This document shows, one piece after another, positions 7,175-14,028 of a DNA stretch of 36,091 nucleotides. The translations under genes were made by a program, and so were the position numbers. The notes under the pieces were generated by a model. That model saw only the letters and a list, made by a program, of their open reading frames with translations. It had not been told where the DNA came from and made no database searches. Source of the DNA: Tissierellia bacterium (GTDB lineage: Bacteria > Bacillota > Clostridia > Tissierellales > Sedimentibacteraceae). The stretch spans positions 1 to 36,091 of the forward strand of contig JAAYPY010000027.1 of the NCBI GenBank assembly GCA_012519555.1. The letters are read 5' to 3'. The stretch's first letter is position 1, and each line of letters starts with the position of its first letter.

Positions 7175-7447
7175 ATGAATATTGAAATAACCGACAGAGC
7201 AAAAGAGATGCTTTTGTTGATGAAAGAAAAAAATATACCCATTACTTTAATGAAATATCCGGTGGGATGAGCAGGCTTTAAATACAAAATTGTTTCGTCG
7301 AAACAAAAGGAAAATGATAAGTTGTATAATGTTGACGGTATTGATATAATAGTTTCCGGAGACAGCGAATTTGAATTGAAGGGTGCAAAGATTGATTTTG
7401 GCGGACTGTTATTCAAGGATTTTATTGTATCTCCAAAATTCTCATAA
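7175..7447 (+). CDS. HesB-like selenoprotein (in-frame TGA at codon 32)
   Basis: The ORF track misses this gene because TGA at 7268-7270 interrupts it. Reading through gives 90 residues: a helical start NIEITDRAKEMLLLMKEK, then PVG-U-AGFKYKI, then QKENDKLYNVDGIDIIVS, ending at TAA 7445. This matches the HesB/IscA-like layout and the known small family of HesB-like selenoproteins, in which Sec or Cys occupies the conserved cysteine position. There is no other Cys, so the TGA residue would be the only such ligand. A strong GGAGG precedes ATG 7175, and the codons on both sides of the TGA are equally protein-like. A hairpin suited to a bacterial SECIS begins 20 nt after the TGA. The family is linked to iron-sulfur handling, but the exact role is unknown. 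Alternatives are a nonsense-mutated HesB gene or a sequencing error. Confidence 0.82.
7290..7306 (+). promoter_or_regulatory. Candidate bacterial SECIS hairpin
   Basis: TTGTTTC-GTC-GAAACAA is a perfect 7-bp stem, or 6 bp with loop CGTCG. Its apex lies about 26 nt after the TGA, within the usual 16-37 nt window for SelB-dependent recoding, and has a G and U in the loop as bacterial SECIS elements prefer. Confidence 0.6.
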
Positions 7448-7458
7448 TAAAAAGTGAA

Positions 7459-7488
7459 CCTGCCTGAGTTATCAAGCAGGATTTTTTT
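7459..7488 (+). terminator. Terminator after the HesB-like gene
   Basis: CCTGC...GCAGG with an inner TGA/TCA pairing, followed by ATTTTTTTAT. It closes the run of genes that begins at 4379. Confidence 0.8.
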
Positions 7489-7524
7489 ATGTCCCATATA
7501 TTAGGGCATTTGAGAGACGGCAAA

Positions 7525-7797
7525 TTAGTCAAAAAAGTTAAATAATGCCACCAATAATAGGAAGAACCACAGCAAAGTATCAAAGTCAATGTCACAGTCG
7601 CTTTGACAAACTATAACAACCAATAATAAAAAGAAAAACAACAATGAAGAATCAATTCCGCCTGTACCTAAAACACGATCTCGGTCTCGTCTTTTGAAGT
7701 CTCTGTTTCTTCTTTCTCTGTCACCCCGCACACAGTCGCATTGTGCATTGGCTTCTTCACTAACTTCTACAATATCTTCACATTTATTACACTCCAT
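7525..7797 (-). CDS. Small Cys-containing protein with two hydrophobic segments, unknown function
   Basis: I do not recognise a named family. The 90-residue product has a polar, cysteine-bearing head (ECNKCEDI ... CDCVRGD), an Arg/Asp-rich stretch (residues about 24-42), then two similar hydrophobic segments, LLFFFLLLVVIV and LLWFFLLLVALF, separated by a short acidic loop with two more cysteines. AGGAGG 6 nt before the ATG supports translation. It stands alone, converging with the HesB-like gene's terminator. Similar small proteins with repeated FFFLLL segments occur in spore-forming Clostridia, so a spore or envelope role is a guess. Confidence 0.65.
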   Translation of the reverse strand: MECNKCEDIVEVSEEANAQCDCVRGDRERRNRDFKRRDRDRVLGTGGIDSSLLFFFLLLVVIVCQSDCDIDFDTLLWFFLLLVALFNFFD

Positions 7798-7910
7798 ATA
7801 TAACCTCCTAATTACATATAACGATTTAATTTATTATATTCATTTGTAAATTTTTTGTTAATAATTTGTGGTTTCCATAGATTTTTTGAAATAATGCATA
7901 ATATAGAAAA

Positions 7911-7945
7911 ATTATGAAATAATAATTCTATATTTTATTCATAAT
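7911..7945. repeat. ATTATGAA ... TTCATAAT inverted repeat
   Basis: An 8-bp dyad separated by 19 nt of A+T-rich sequence, immediately upstream of the DUF378 gene's ribosome binding site. It could be an operator or a leader stem; low complexity makes chance possible. Confidence 0.25.
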
Positions 7946-7961
7946 ATGAGGAGGATAATAA

Positions 7962-8159
7962 TTGGATAAATTTGCATTGGTATTAGTAATTATTGGAGCC
8001 ATAAATTGGGGACTGATAGCGTTATTTCAGTTTGACTTAGTCGCTGCTATTTTTGGCGGTCAGACAGTTCTGTTCAGCCGATTGGTATACGGGCTGGTAG
8101 GCTTGGCAGGTTTATACTGTATAACATTATTATTCAATGAACGCGAAAGAGTCGATTAA
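7962..8159 (+). CDS. DUF378-family small membrane protein
   Basis: A 65-residue protein with two transmembrane helices and the family hallmark GAINWGLIALFQFDLVAAIFGG near the N terminus, followed by RLVYGLVGLAGLY. It resembles YuzA-like DUF378 proteins, which have no established function. The start is TTG at 7962: GAGGAGG sits 7 nt upstream and no ATG is nearby. It appears monocistronic. Confidence 0.85.
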   Translation: MDKFALVLVIIGAINWGLIALFQFDLVAAIFGGQTVLFSRLVYGLVGLAGLYCITLLFNERERVD

Positions 8160-8189
8160 CCCTATTTTTCTGACCAAGGAGAGAGAGAA

Positions 8190-8243
8190 ATGGCGGTAGG
8201 CCATTCGCAAGGAAATCCCAATTTTGTGACCAAAGGGGGCTAA
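8190..8243 (+). CDS. Candidate 17-residue ORF
   Basis: AAGGAG, 8 nt, then ATG opens a 17-codon frame (MAVGHSQGNPNFVTKGG) ending in TAA. It lies 30 nt after the DUF378 gene and before a bidirectional terminator. Composition is peptide-like and unlike the surrounding A+T-rich spacer. There is no family match I know; it could instead be part of an untranslated RNA, since ATGGC-ggtag-GCCAT can fold at its start. Confidence 0.3.
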   Translation: MAVGHSQGNPNFVTKGG

Positions 8244-8280
8244 AACATTGGTGATTGAGACTGCGAGATGCACTAACGGA

Positions 8281-8313
8281 AAAAGACAATCCAAATTCGG
8301 ATTGTCTTTTTTA
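8281..8313. terminator. Bidirectional terminator
   Basis: AAAAAGACAATCC-aaattc-GGATTGTCTTTTTT, a 13-bp stem with a T run on both strands. It serves the DUF378 side on plus and tldE on minus. Confidence 0.9.
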
Positions 8314-8326
8314 CTTCTAAATTTGC

Positions 8327-9679
8327 TTACTCTCCTGCAATTGAAAGTTTTTTTATTTTTAGCGATGGTGAGCCTATATAAGCTCCGCCCGGCAGGCCAA
8401 ATTTTAAATCCGAGCCGGTCTCTTCGATATTTTTTAGCATTTCAAAGTAATTACCTGCAACTGTTATTTGCTCCACAGGTCTTGAGATTTTTCCGCCCTC
8501 TATCAAATATCCCAAAGCTGCCAATGAAAAATCTCCTGATATGGAATTCAAGCCCGAATGAAGACCCTGCAGCTCAGTTATAAGTATACCTTTATCTAAG
8601 TCTGCAATCATTTCATTTAAATCTCTTTCTCCCTTTTCGACATAGAAGTTTGAAGGAGATATACCTATTGATGATTTGTAGGAACCCTTGCTTGCATTTC
8701 CTGTTGTTTCGACGCCATCTTTTTTAGCCGTCTTTAAATTATGAAAATAAGTTTTTAAAACTCCTTTGTCAATAACCTTTTTATATTTACAGGCAACGCC
8801 CTCGCCGTCAAAGGATTTGGACGCAAGACCACCCTCCATATATGGGTCATCAATTAAAGTGAATTTATCACTTGCAATTTTTTCGTTTAATTTTCCTTTC
8901 AATAGGGAAAGATTCTTTTGTACTGCCTCAGCTGAGAATATTCCTGTAAATGCCTCCAATAAATCCGCAGCAGCTGAATTTTTGATAATTACTTTGTAGT
9001 CTCCTGATTTTACAGAGCTTGCTCCAAGAAGGGCCAATGCCTCATCTACAGCCTCCTTAGCAATTTCCTCTGCTATAAATTTATTGAAATCATTCCCTGT
9101 CCTATATGCCAAACCTGTCTTAATATCTTCCCCTTCCTTTGCAACCACTGATATGTAGGTATATGCAATGTTGCTTTTATCCTCTAGAAAAAGACCCTTG
9201 GTATTGGACATAATTGTTTCTCCATAACCGTCACCAAAGACACATGCCTGAACAGATGTAATTCTCTTATCTAATTTGAATGCTTCTTCTTCAAGCTTCT
9301 TAACAAATTTAATTTTTTCTTCTTCGCTTATTTTAGACAAGCCCAAATTGAAAGAATCAACCTTTTTATATTCCTTTGAGCCTTCGAATATATCCTCCTC
9401 ATCTTCGGAATCTATTATTGTTGCATTTTCTACAACATCTCTAACCAATTGCTCAATGGAAGCTTCATCCACCCTTTCGGTGTATGAATATCCCATTTTC
9501 CCCTTGTAAACTCCTCTTAAGGAAAGTCCTTCGCTTTCAGAAAGGTTATAAGTGTCAAGCTCCGTTTGAAAAACCTTCAGCGTAAGGCTGCTGCCTGCAG
9601 AATAATATACCTCCATATCATTTAAGCCGCTTTCCCTGCCTTTTTGAAATATCTTATCAATCAATGCTTTCATTTCCAC
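8327..9679 (-). CDS. tldE: TldE/PmbA, partner subunit of the TldD-TldE metalloprotease
   Basis: A 450-residue member of the TldD/PmbA family that lacks the HExxxH motif, which marks the non-catalytic partner. The C terminus has the family GDFSLAALGYLIEGGKI and VEQITVAGN pattern. By family it forms a cytoplasmic heterodimer with TldD that degrades or trims unfolded peptides; in E. coli it matures microcin B17 and aids CcdA turnover. It overlaps the tldD stop by one base (TAGTG), with GAAGGTG 7 nt before that GTG, so the GTG at 9679 is favoured; ATG at 9673 is an alternative. No modified-peptide precursor gene is visible nearby, so housekeeping proteolysis is the likely role. Confidence 0.9.
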   Translation of the reverse strand: MEMKALIDKIFQKGRESGLNDMEVYYSAGSSLTLKVFQTELDTYNLSESEGLSLRGVYKGKMGYSYTERVDEASIEQLVRDVVENATIIDSEDEEDIFEGSKEYKKVDSFNLGLSKISEEEKIKFVKKLEEEAFKLDKRITSVQACVFGDGYGETIMSNTKGLFLEDKSNIAYTYISVVAKEGEDIKTGLAYRTGNDFNKFIAEEIAKEAVDEALALLGASSVKSGDYKVIIKNSAAADLLEAFTGIFSAEAVQKNLSLLKGKLNEKIASDKFTLIDDPYMEGGLASKSFDGEGVACKYKKVIDKGVLKTYFHNLKTAKKDGVETTGNASKGSYKSSIGISPSNFYVEKGERDLNEMIADLDKGILITELQGLHSGLNSISGDFSLAALGYLIEGGKISRPVEQITVAGNYFEMLKNIEETGSDLKFGLPGGAYIGSPSLKIKKLSIAGE

Positions 9680-11070
9680 TATTTTTCACCTTCCCTTCCG
9701 CCTACTGTTAATTCCGAAACCCTTATCATGGGCTGACCTACATTTGCGGGTATGCTTCCGCTCACAGAGCCGCACATGCCTTGACTTTGAAGCAGATTAT
9801 TTCCAACCATATCTATTTTATTAAGTACTTCAGTACCCTTGCCTATGAGTGTAGCACCCCTTACAGGCTCTTTGATTTTGCCCTTTTCTATTATGTATCC
9901 TTCCATTACGGCGAAGTTGAATTCTCCAGTGCTGGGGTTTACGGACCCTCCCCCCATATGCTTTGCATAAAGCCCCTTTTCCGTATTTGCGAATATTTCT
10001 TCCGGAGTGGAGCTGCCCTTGTCAATAAAAGTGTTTGACATTCGTGAAGTCGGAGGGAATCTGTAGGACTGACGTCTTGATGAACCTGTTACGTCCATGT
10101 TCATTCTTCTGCCGTTTAACTTATCAACCATGTATCCTTTAAGTATTCCATTCTCAATAAGTACATTTCGCTGTGACTCGGTTCCTTCGTCATCTATACT
10201 GTAAGAACCCCACTGATTCGGAATCGAGCCATCATCTATGGCAGTAACTATGGGTGAAGCTATCTGCTGACCAATTTTTCCTGCAAATACGGAAAGACCT
10301 TTTGCAACTGAAGTTGCTTCCAATCCGTGGCCGCATGCTTCGTGGAAAATTACTCCTCCAAATCCGTTGTCTATTATTACTGGCATTCTGCCGCTGGGGC
10401 TGTACTTGGCATTAACCATTGTTACAGCGATTCTTGATGCTTCCTTTGCATAATGGTCAATATCAAGGTCTTCAAAAAACTCGTAACCTTTGCTTGCTCC
10501 GGGACCGAAGAACCCTGACTGCATTTCTCCGTTTTTACTGGCTACTGATGAAATCCCCAGCCTTGAGCGAACTCTGGTATCTTCTTTCCACAAACCTTCG
10601 GAATTTGCCACCATAATATTTTGTGTATAATCTGTATAAGAGACCGTGACCTGTGTAATCAGCTCATCATAATTAAAGGCTGTATCATAGGCTTTTTTCA
10701 TCACCTGAACCTTTTTGGTTTTCTCAACACTTGATGGGTCTATTAGTATGGTGTTTATTCCTTTAACATCTGTCTTGGTAAGATTTATTGTAAGGTTTAG
10801 GTTTGGTCCTTCTAAGGCCTTAGCAGCCTTTTTTGCAGTATCAATTAAAGTGTTTCTATCAGATTTATTGGTATATGCGTAAACACTGTTAAATCCTTTA
10901 AATATTCTGATGCCTAGGCCATAATCTCTTCCTGACATTGTGCTTTCTACCTTGCCGCCTATCATAATTATTCCGTTGTTAGTTCTGTCTTCCACAAAGA
11001 TTTCAGCAAAGTCTCCGCCGGTGGATAAGGCAGCTGTAAGTGTATCTTCAATCAGCTTTCTATTTAACAA
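9679..11070 (-). CDS. tldD: TldD, catalytic subunit of the TldD-TldE metalloprotease
   Basis: 463 residues with the zinc motif HEACGH at residues 243-248 inside GFGGVIFHEACGHGLEAT. The family-typical C terminus is MCGSVSGSIPANVGQP followed by ELTVGG. In the known complex TldD carries the active site at the end of an enclosed channel formed with TldE. Start is TTG 11070 with AAGGAG 7 nt upstream; no ATG start fits. It follows tyrS on the same strand after a hairpin terminator and a roughly 100-nt spacer, so it may have its own weak promoter or rely on read-through. Confidence 0.93.
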   Translation of the reverse strand: MLNRKLIEDTLTAALSTGGDFAEIFVEDRTNNGIIMIGGKVESTMSGRDYGLGIRIFKGFNSVYAYTNKSDRNTLIDTAKKAAKALEGPNLNLTINLTKTDVKGINTILIDPSSVEKTKKVQVMKKAYDTAFNYDELITQVTVSYTDYTQNIMVANSEGLWKEDTRVRSRLGISSVASKNGEMQSGFFGPGASKGYEFFEDLDIDHYAKEASRIAVTMVNAKYSPSGRMPVIIDNGFGGVIFHEACGHGLEATSVAKGLSVFAGKIGQQIASPIVTAIDDGSIPNQWGSYSIDDEGTESQRNVLIENGILKGYMVDKLNGRRMNMDVTGSSRRQSYRFPPTSRMSNTFIDKGSSTPEEIFANTEKGLYAKHMGGGSVNPSTGEFNFAVMEGYIIEKGKIKEPVRGATLIGKGTEVLNKIDMVGNNLLQSQGMCGSVSGSIPANVGQPMIRVSELTVGGREGEK

Positions 11071-11145
11071 TTTATCACTCCTTTTTTCTAATATAAGAGT
11101 ATTTTACCATATTTTCCTTAAAGTATTAATAATTTTTTGTATAAT

Positions 11146-11170
11146 GAAAGGGGATTTTCTCAATCCCCTA
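11146..11170 (-). terminator. Terminator of tyrS
   Basis: On the minus strand, immediately after the stop, GGGGATT-gagaa-AATCCCC then TTTCATTAT. The stem is strong and the T tract modest. Confidence 0.6.
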
Positions 11171-12400
11171 ACTTAATTTTATTCTATGGTATGTTTTCTT
11201 GCCTTTTTTTATCATCAGCTTTCCGTCTTCAAAATCTTTTTCCGTAACGCTTGCCCCTATATCGTCTATTATAAGATCATTTACGGAAACGCCTGACTGC
11301 TCTATAAGCCTTCTGCCTTCGCTTTTTGATTTTATTAATCCTGCCCTTTGCATTAAATCAATGACAGGCATTCCTTCGCTTAATTCGGATTTTGTCAACT
11401 CTGTTGTGGGAACATTGTCTGAATCAGCTCCGCCTCCAAATAATGCTCTTGCTGCTTCTTGAGCATTTAGTGCATCTTCTTCAGAATGTATCAGCTTAGT
11501 TACTTCAAATGCAAGAACTTCTTTAGCCTTATTTATTTCAGCACCTTTTAGTGCTCCCAATCTTCTCACTTCATCCATGGGTAAAAATGTAAGGAGTGCC
11601 AAACATTTTTCCACATCTGCATCATCAATGTTTCTCCAGTATTGATAGAATTCATAAGGTGTTGTTTTGTCTCTGTCAAGCCATAAAGCTCCTTTTTCTG
11701 TTTTTCCCATTTTCTTGCCTTCACTGTTTGTCAATAAGGTAAATGTCATTCCATAAACCTGTTTTCCAGCTTTTTTCCTTGTCAGTTCAACACCGGCTAT
11801 TATATTTGACCATTGGTCATTTCCGCCTAATTGCATTTTACAGTCGAATTTTTGATTTAACATATAGAAGTCATAAGCTTGCATAAGCATATAGCCAAAT
11901 TCAAAAAATGTAAGACCCTGTTCCATTCTATTTTTATAACAATCTGCGGCAATCATTTTGCTTATTGTAAAATGTATTCCCACTTCCCTCATGAATTCAA
12001 GGTAATTCAAAGGTAAAAGCCATTCTGAATTTCTTGGCATAATAGCTTTTCCATCTGAAAAGTCAAGAAACTTCTCAAATACCTTTTTAAAGTTTTCAGC
12101 ATTTTGAGTTATGGTTTCAAATGACATGACCGAGCGCATTCCGGTTCTGTCACTGGGGTCCCCTATCATGGTGGTTCCATCTCCAAGCAAGGCAATAGGT
12201 CTGTGTCCGTGTTGCTGCATTATTGACATTACCATTATCTGTATGAAGTGACCTATGTGAAGACTGTCTGCAGTCGGATCAAATCCTATATAGAATGTTA
12301 CGGATTCTTTACCCAATAATTCTTTTATTTCTTCTTCATGAGTACATTGTTCCAAATATCCTCTTTCTTTTAACACATCAAAAACATTTCCTTTTTCCAT
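11168..12400 (-). CDS. tyrS: Tyrosyl-tRNA synthetase
   Basis: A class I synthetase of 410 residues. The HIGH motif is HIGH at residues 48-51, and the KMSKS-type motif is KMGKT in the stretch [11 protein letters not shown]. Tyrosine-pocket features are [13 protein letters not shown] and [11 protein letters not shown]. An S4 RNA-binding domain fills the C terminus (about 345-405, with [16 protein letters not shown]). An AGGAGG-like site precedes the ATG. It is controlled by a T-box leader whose specifier reads TAC. Confidence 0.97.
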   Translation of the reverse strand: MEKGNVFDVLKERGYLEQCTHEEEIKELLGKESVTFYIGFDPTADSLHIGHFIQIMVMSIMQQHGHRPIALLGDGTTMIGDPSDRTGMRSVMSFETITQNAENFKKVFEKFLDFSDGKAIMPRNSEWLLPLNYLEFMREVGIHFTISKMIAADCYKNRMEQGLTFFEFGYMLMQAYDFYMLNQKFDCKMQLGGNDQWSNIIAGVELTRKKAGKQVYGMTFTLLTNSEGKKMGKTEKGALWLDRDKTTPYEFYQYWRNIDDADVEKCLALLTFLPMDEVRRLGALKGAEINKAKEVLAFEVTKLIHSEEDALNAQEAARALFGGGADSDNVPTTELTKSELSEGMPVIDLMQRAGLIKSKSEGRRLIEQSGVSVNDLIIDDIGASVTEKDFEDGKLMIKKGKKTYHRIKLS

Positions 12401-12439
12401 CGTATCCTCCTTATGTTAATTTGATATTTATTCTCATAA

Positions 12440-12675
12440 ATTAAGGGTTATCTCATCCAAAAGGACGAGATAACCCGTGGTACCACCTTAATTTGCTGCT
12501 GCCTCTTGCTGATGTAACGGTCAGATAAGCCGCTGTGCTTTCACACAGAACTCAGGAGTCGTATTTCACACCTCGTGCTGTGAATCTTTCACCACCCGAT
12601 TCACTCTCTATCTTGTAACCAAGGTGTTACTTAAGTTCCTTCATAGTCATGTAACATAGTCATGTAACGTGTTAA
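12440..12675 (-). promoter_or_regulatory. T-box riboswitch, tyrosine specifier (tyrS leader)
   Basis: On the minus strand are the stem I motifs AGAGAGTG and GGTGAAAG, the specifier in GTGAAA-TAC-GACTCC (plus 12561-12563), the T-box core GGTGGTACCACG, and the terminator GGGTTATCTC...GAGATAACCC (12445-12476). Uncharged tRNA-Tyr is expected to stabilise the antiterminator. Confidence 0.95.
12643..12668. repeat. Tandem 13-nt direct repeat
   Basis: ATAGTCATGTAAC occurs twice back to back in the 5' part of the tyrS leader, close to the predicted transcription start. Confidence 0.8.
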
Positions 12676-12680
12676 TTTGA

Positions 12681-12709
12681 ATGATAATATATATATTATA
12701 TGTTGTCAA
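12681..12709 (-). promoter_or_regulatory. Promoter of the tyrS T-box
   Basis: On the minus strand TTGACA, exactly 17 nt, then TATCAT. Confidence 0.75.
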
Positions 12710-12836
12710 GAAGTAAATTTGTTAATAAAATACATACTTTACATATAATGCTCTAAAAATTAACCTTTTATTAAGTATTTTTGAATAAACATTCGATATT
12801 TGTCATAAATTTGTATTTATTTCTTTTGTTTGCAAA

Positions 12837-12892
12837 ATTGTGTAATATAATTGACACAATTGGTAATCTATCAAGTTATTGTGTGTTTTTTT
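12837..12892 (+). promoter_or_regulatory. Three alternating ATTGTGT/ACACAAT boxes ending in a T run
   Basis: ATTGTGT at 12837, ACACAATT at 12854 and ATTGTGT at 12878. The middle box can pair with either neighbour, and the downstream pairing is followed by GTTTTTTT, like a terminator. The region lies upstream of the -10 of the CAP gene. It could be an operator cluster or a terminator for a short upstream transcript. Confidence 0.45.
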
Positions 12893-12905
12893 AGCGGATT
12901 TACAG

Positions 12906-12914
12906 TGCTATAAT
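12906..12914 (+). promoter_or_regulatory. Extended -10 promoter of the CAP-domain gene
   Basis: TGCTATAAT is a perfect extended -10. No good -35 is seen. A 9-bp hairpin (GGAAGCAGG/CCTGTTTCC, about 12957-12979) follows in the 5' leader. Confidence 0.5.
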
Positions 12915-13009
12915 TTAAAACATGACGGAGCTCATTAACAAGTTCTAAAGTTTCAAGGAAGCAGGCCTGCCCTGTTTCCAAAAAATCTAAGACTATATAG
13001 GAGTGAATT

Positions 13010-13747
13010 ATGAAAAAAAGAATTATTGCATTAACATTAGCTGCATTAGTAGCATTGTCATCAACATCAGCATTTGCTGCAACAACAAATTGTACAACGA
13101 TAAATTATAAGTATAAACTAAATGATTTATTAAAAAATAGCACAAGCAAATATGCTAATGAAAACAGACAGTACAAGGTTACTGTTAACGGAAAAGAAGT
13201 GGATTTGAAAACAATTGACTGGAAAGCGATATTAAAACAATATAAACCATCTGAAAAAACGTCTGCTCCGGTTGAAAAACCAGCGGCACCGGTTGAAAAG
13301 CCAGCTGCTCCGGTTGAGAAGCCAGCTGCTCCGGCAGAAAATAATACAACCGTTTCTTCGTCAAATATAACATATGAACAAAAAGTAGTAGAACTTGTAA
13401 ATGTTGAAAGACAAAAAGCAGGCTTGCCGACATTAAAAATGGATTCAGCAATTTCAAACGTAGCAAGAGCTAAATCCAAAGACATGGCAGTAAACAATTA
13501 CTTTGCCCACCAATCACCTACCTATGGCAGTGCGGGCGATATGTTAAGACAATTTGGAATCAGTTGGCGTGCATGGGGTGAAAATATTGCAGCAGGACAA
13601 AGAACACCTGAAATTGTTGTAAATGCTTGGATGAATTCACCGGGACATAGAGCAAATATCCTTTCACCTAATTTCTCAAAGATTGGTGTGGGATATGTAA
13701 CAAACTCAAGCGGAAGACCATATTGGACACAAATATTCACTAATTAA
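13010..13747 (+). CDS. Secreted CAP/SCP-domain protein (YkwD-like)
   Basis: A cleavable signal peptide (about 1-24, ending SAFA-A) leads to a short N-terminal region (about 25-80), then a Pro/Ala/Glu linker with near-perfect APVEKPA repeats. A C-terminal CAP domain (about 122-245) follows, with YFAHQSPTYGS, WGENIAAGQ and AWMNSPGHRANILSPNFSKIGVGY. The CAP His and Glu residues of the cleft are present. Bacterial relatives are exported and often sit at the cell surface or spore coat; activity is not settled. AGGAG lies 6 nt before the ATG. The gene is monocistronic, closed by a strong terminator. The linker is encoded by about three and a half 21-bp DNA repeats, so copy number may vary between strains. 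Confidence 0.92.
   Translation: MKKRIIALTLAALVALSSTSAFAATTNCTTINYKYKLNDLLKNSTSKYANENRQYKVTVNGKEVDLKTIDWKAILKQYKPSEKTSAPVEKPAAPVEKPAAPVEKPAAPAENNTTVSSSNITYEQKVVELVNVERQKAGLPTLKMDSAISNVARAKSKDMAVNNYFAHQSPTYGSAGDMLRQFGISWRAWGENIAAGQRTPEIVVNAWMNSPGHRANILSPNFSKIGVGYVTNSSGRPYWTQIFTN
13258..13340 (+). repeat. 21-bp tandem repeats encoding the APVEKPA linker
   Basis: Units of the form GCTCCGGTTGAAAAGCCAGCN repeat about 3.5 times with few substitutions. Confidence 0.85.
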
Positions 13748-13798
13748 AGATACTCTAACCCTACGAGATGCCTTAAGCAATTCAAATAATGATTGTTA

Positions 13799-13829
13799 AA
13801 GCAGGTTGAAAATTCAACCTGCTTTTTTA
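13799..13829 (+). terminator. Terminator of the CAP-domain gene
   Basis: AAGCAGGTTGAA...TTCAACCTGCTT with a following T run; the stem is 10-12 bp. Confidence 0.92.
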
Positions 13830-13899
13830 ATATAAGAATTATTTTTCTTTTTGTACCAATTTAATTTGATATAATACGAACATTAAATAAAAATTTTTG

Positions 13900-13928
13900 T
13901 TGCACTTTTGTATATTAGGCGTTATAAT
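13900..13928 (+). promoter_or_regulatory. Promoter of the purine permease gene
   Basis: TTGCAC, 17 nt, TATAAT. The roughly 100-nt leader downstream has TTCAAAT/ATTTGAA pairing but no purine-riboswitch core that I can find. Confidence 0.7.
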
Positions 13929-14028
13929 ACTATTTGTGATTAATTCTTGGTTCAAATGTTCATGATAATAGAATATTTGAATTTCCATTAGACCTATTGA
14001 ACATAATAAACAATTGAAAGGAGAAATT

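Noticed and set aside
7054-7497. 147-residue minus-strand ORF
   Set aside because: It is the antisense of the HesB-like selenoprotein and its terminator.
8248-8583. 111-residue plus-strand ORF
   Set aside because: It runs through a strong terminator and then antisense to tldE, with a composition unlike the neighbours.
12915-13009. c-di-GMP or c-di-AMP riboswitch before the CAP-domain gene
   Set aside because: A 9-bp hairpin is present but none of the conserved core sequences of those classes.
13105-13497. Minus-strand ORFs with repeated FSTGAAG or QPEQLA
   Set aside because: These are shadows of the APVEKPA-coding repeats on the plus strand.
13929-14028. Purine riboswitch before the permease
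   Set aside because: No conserved purine-aptamer core could be found in the leader, only weak TTCAAAT/ATTTGAA pairing.
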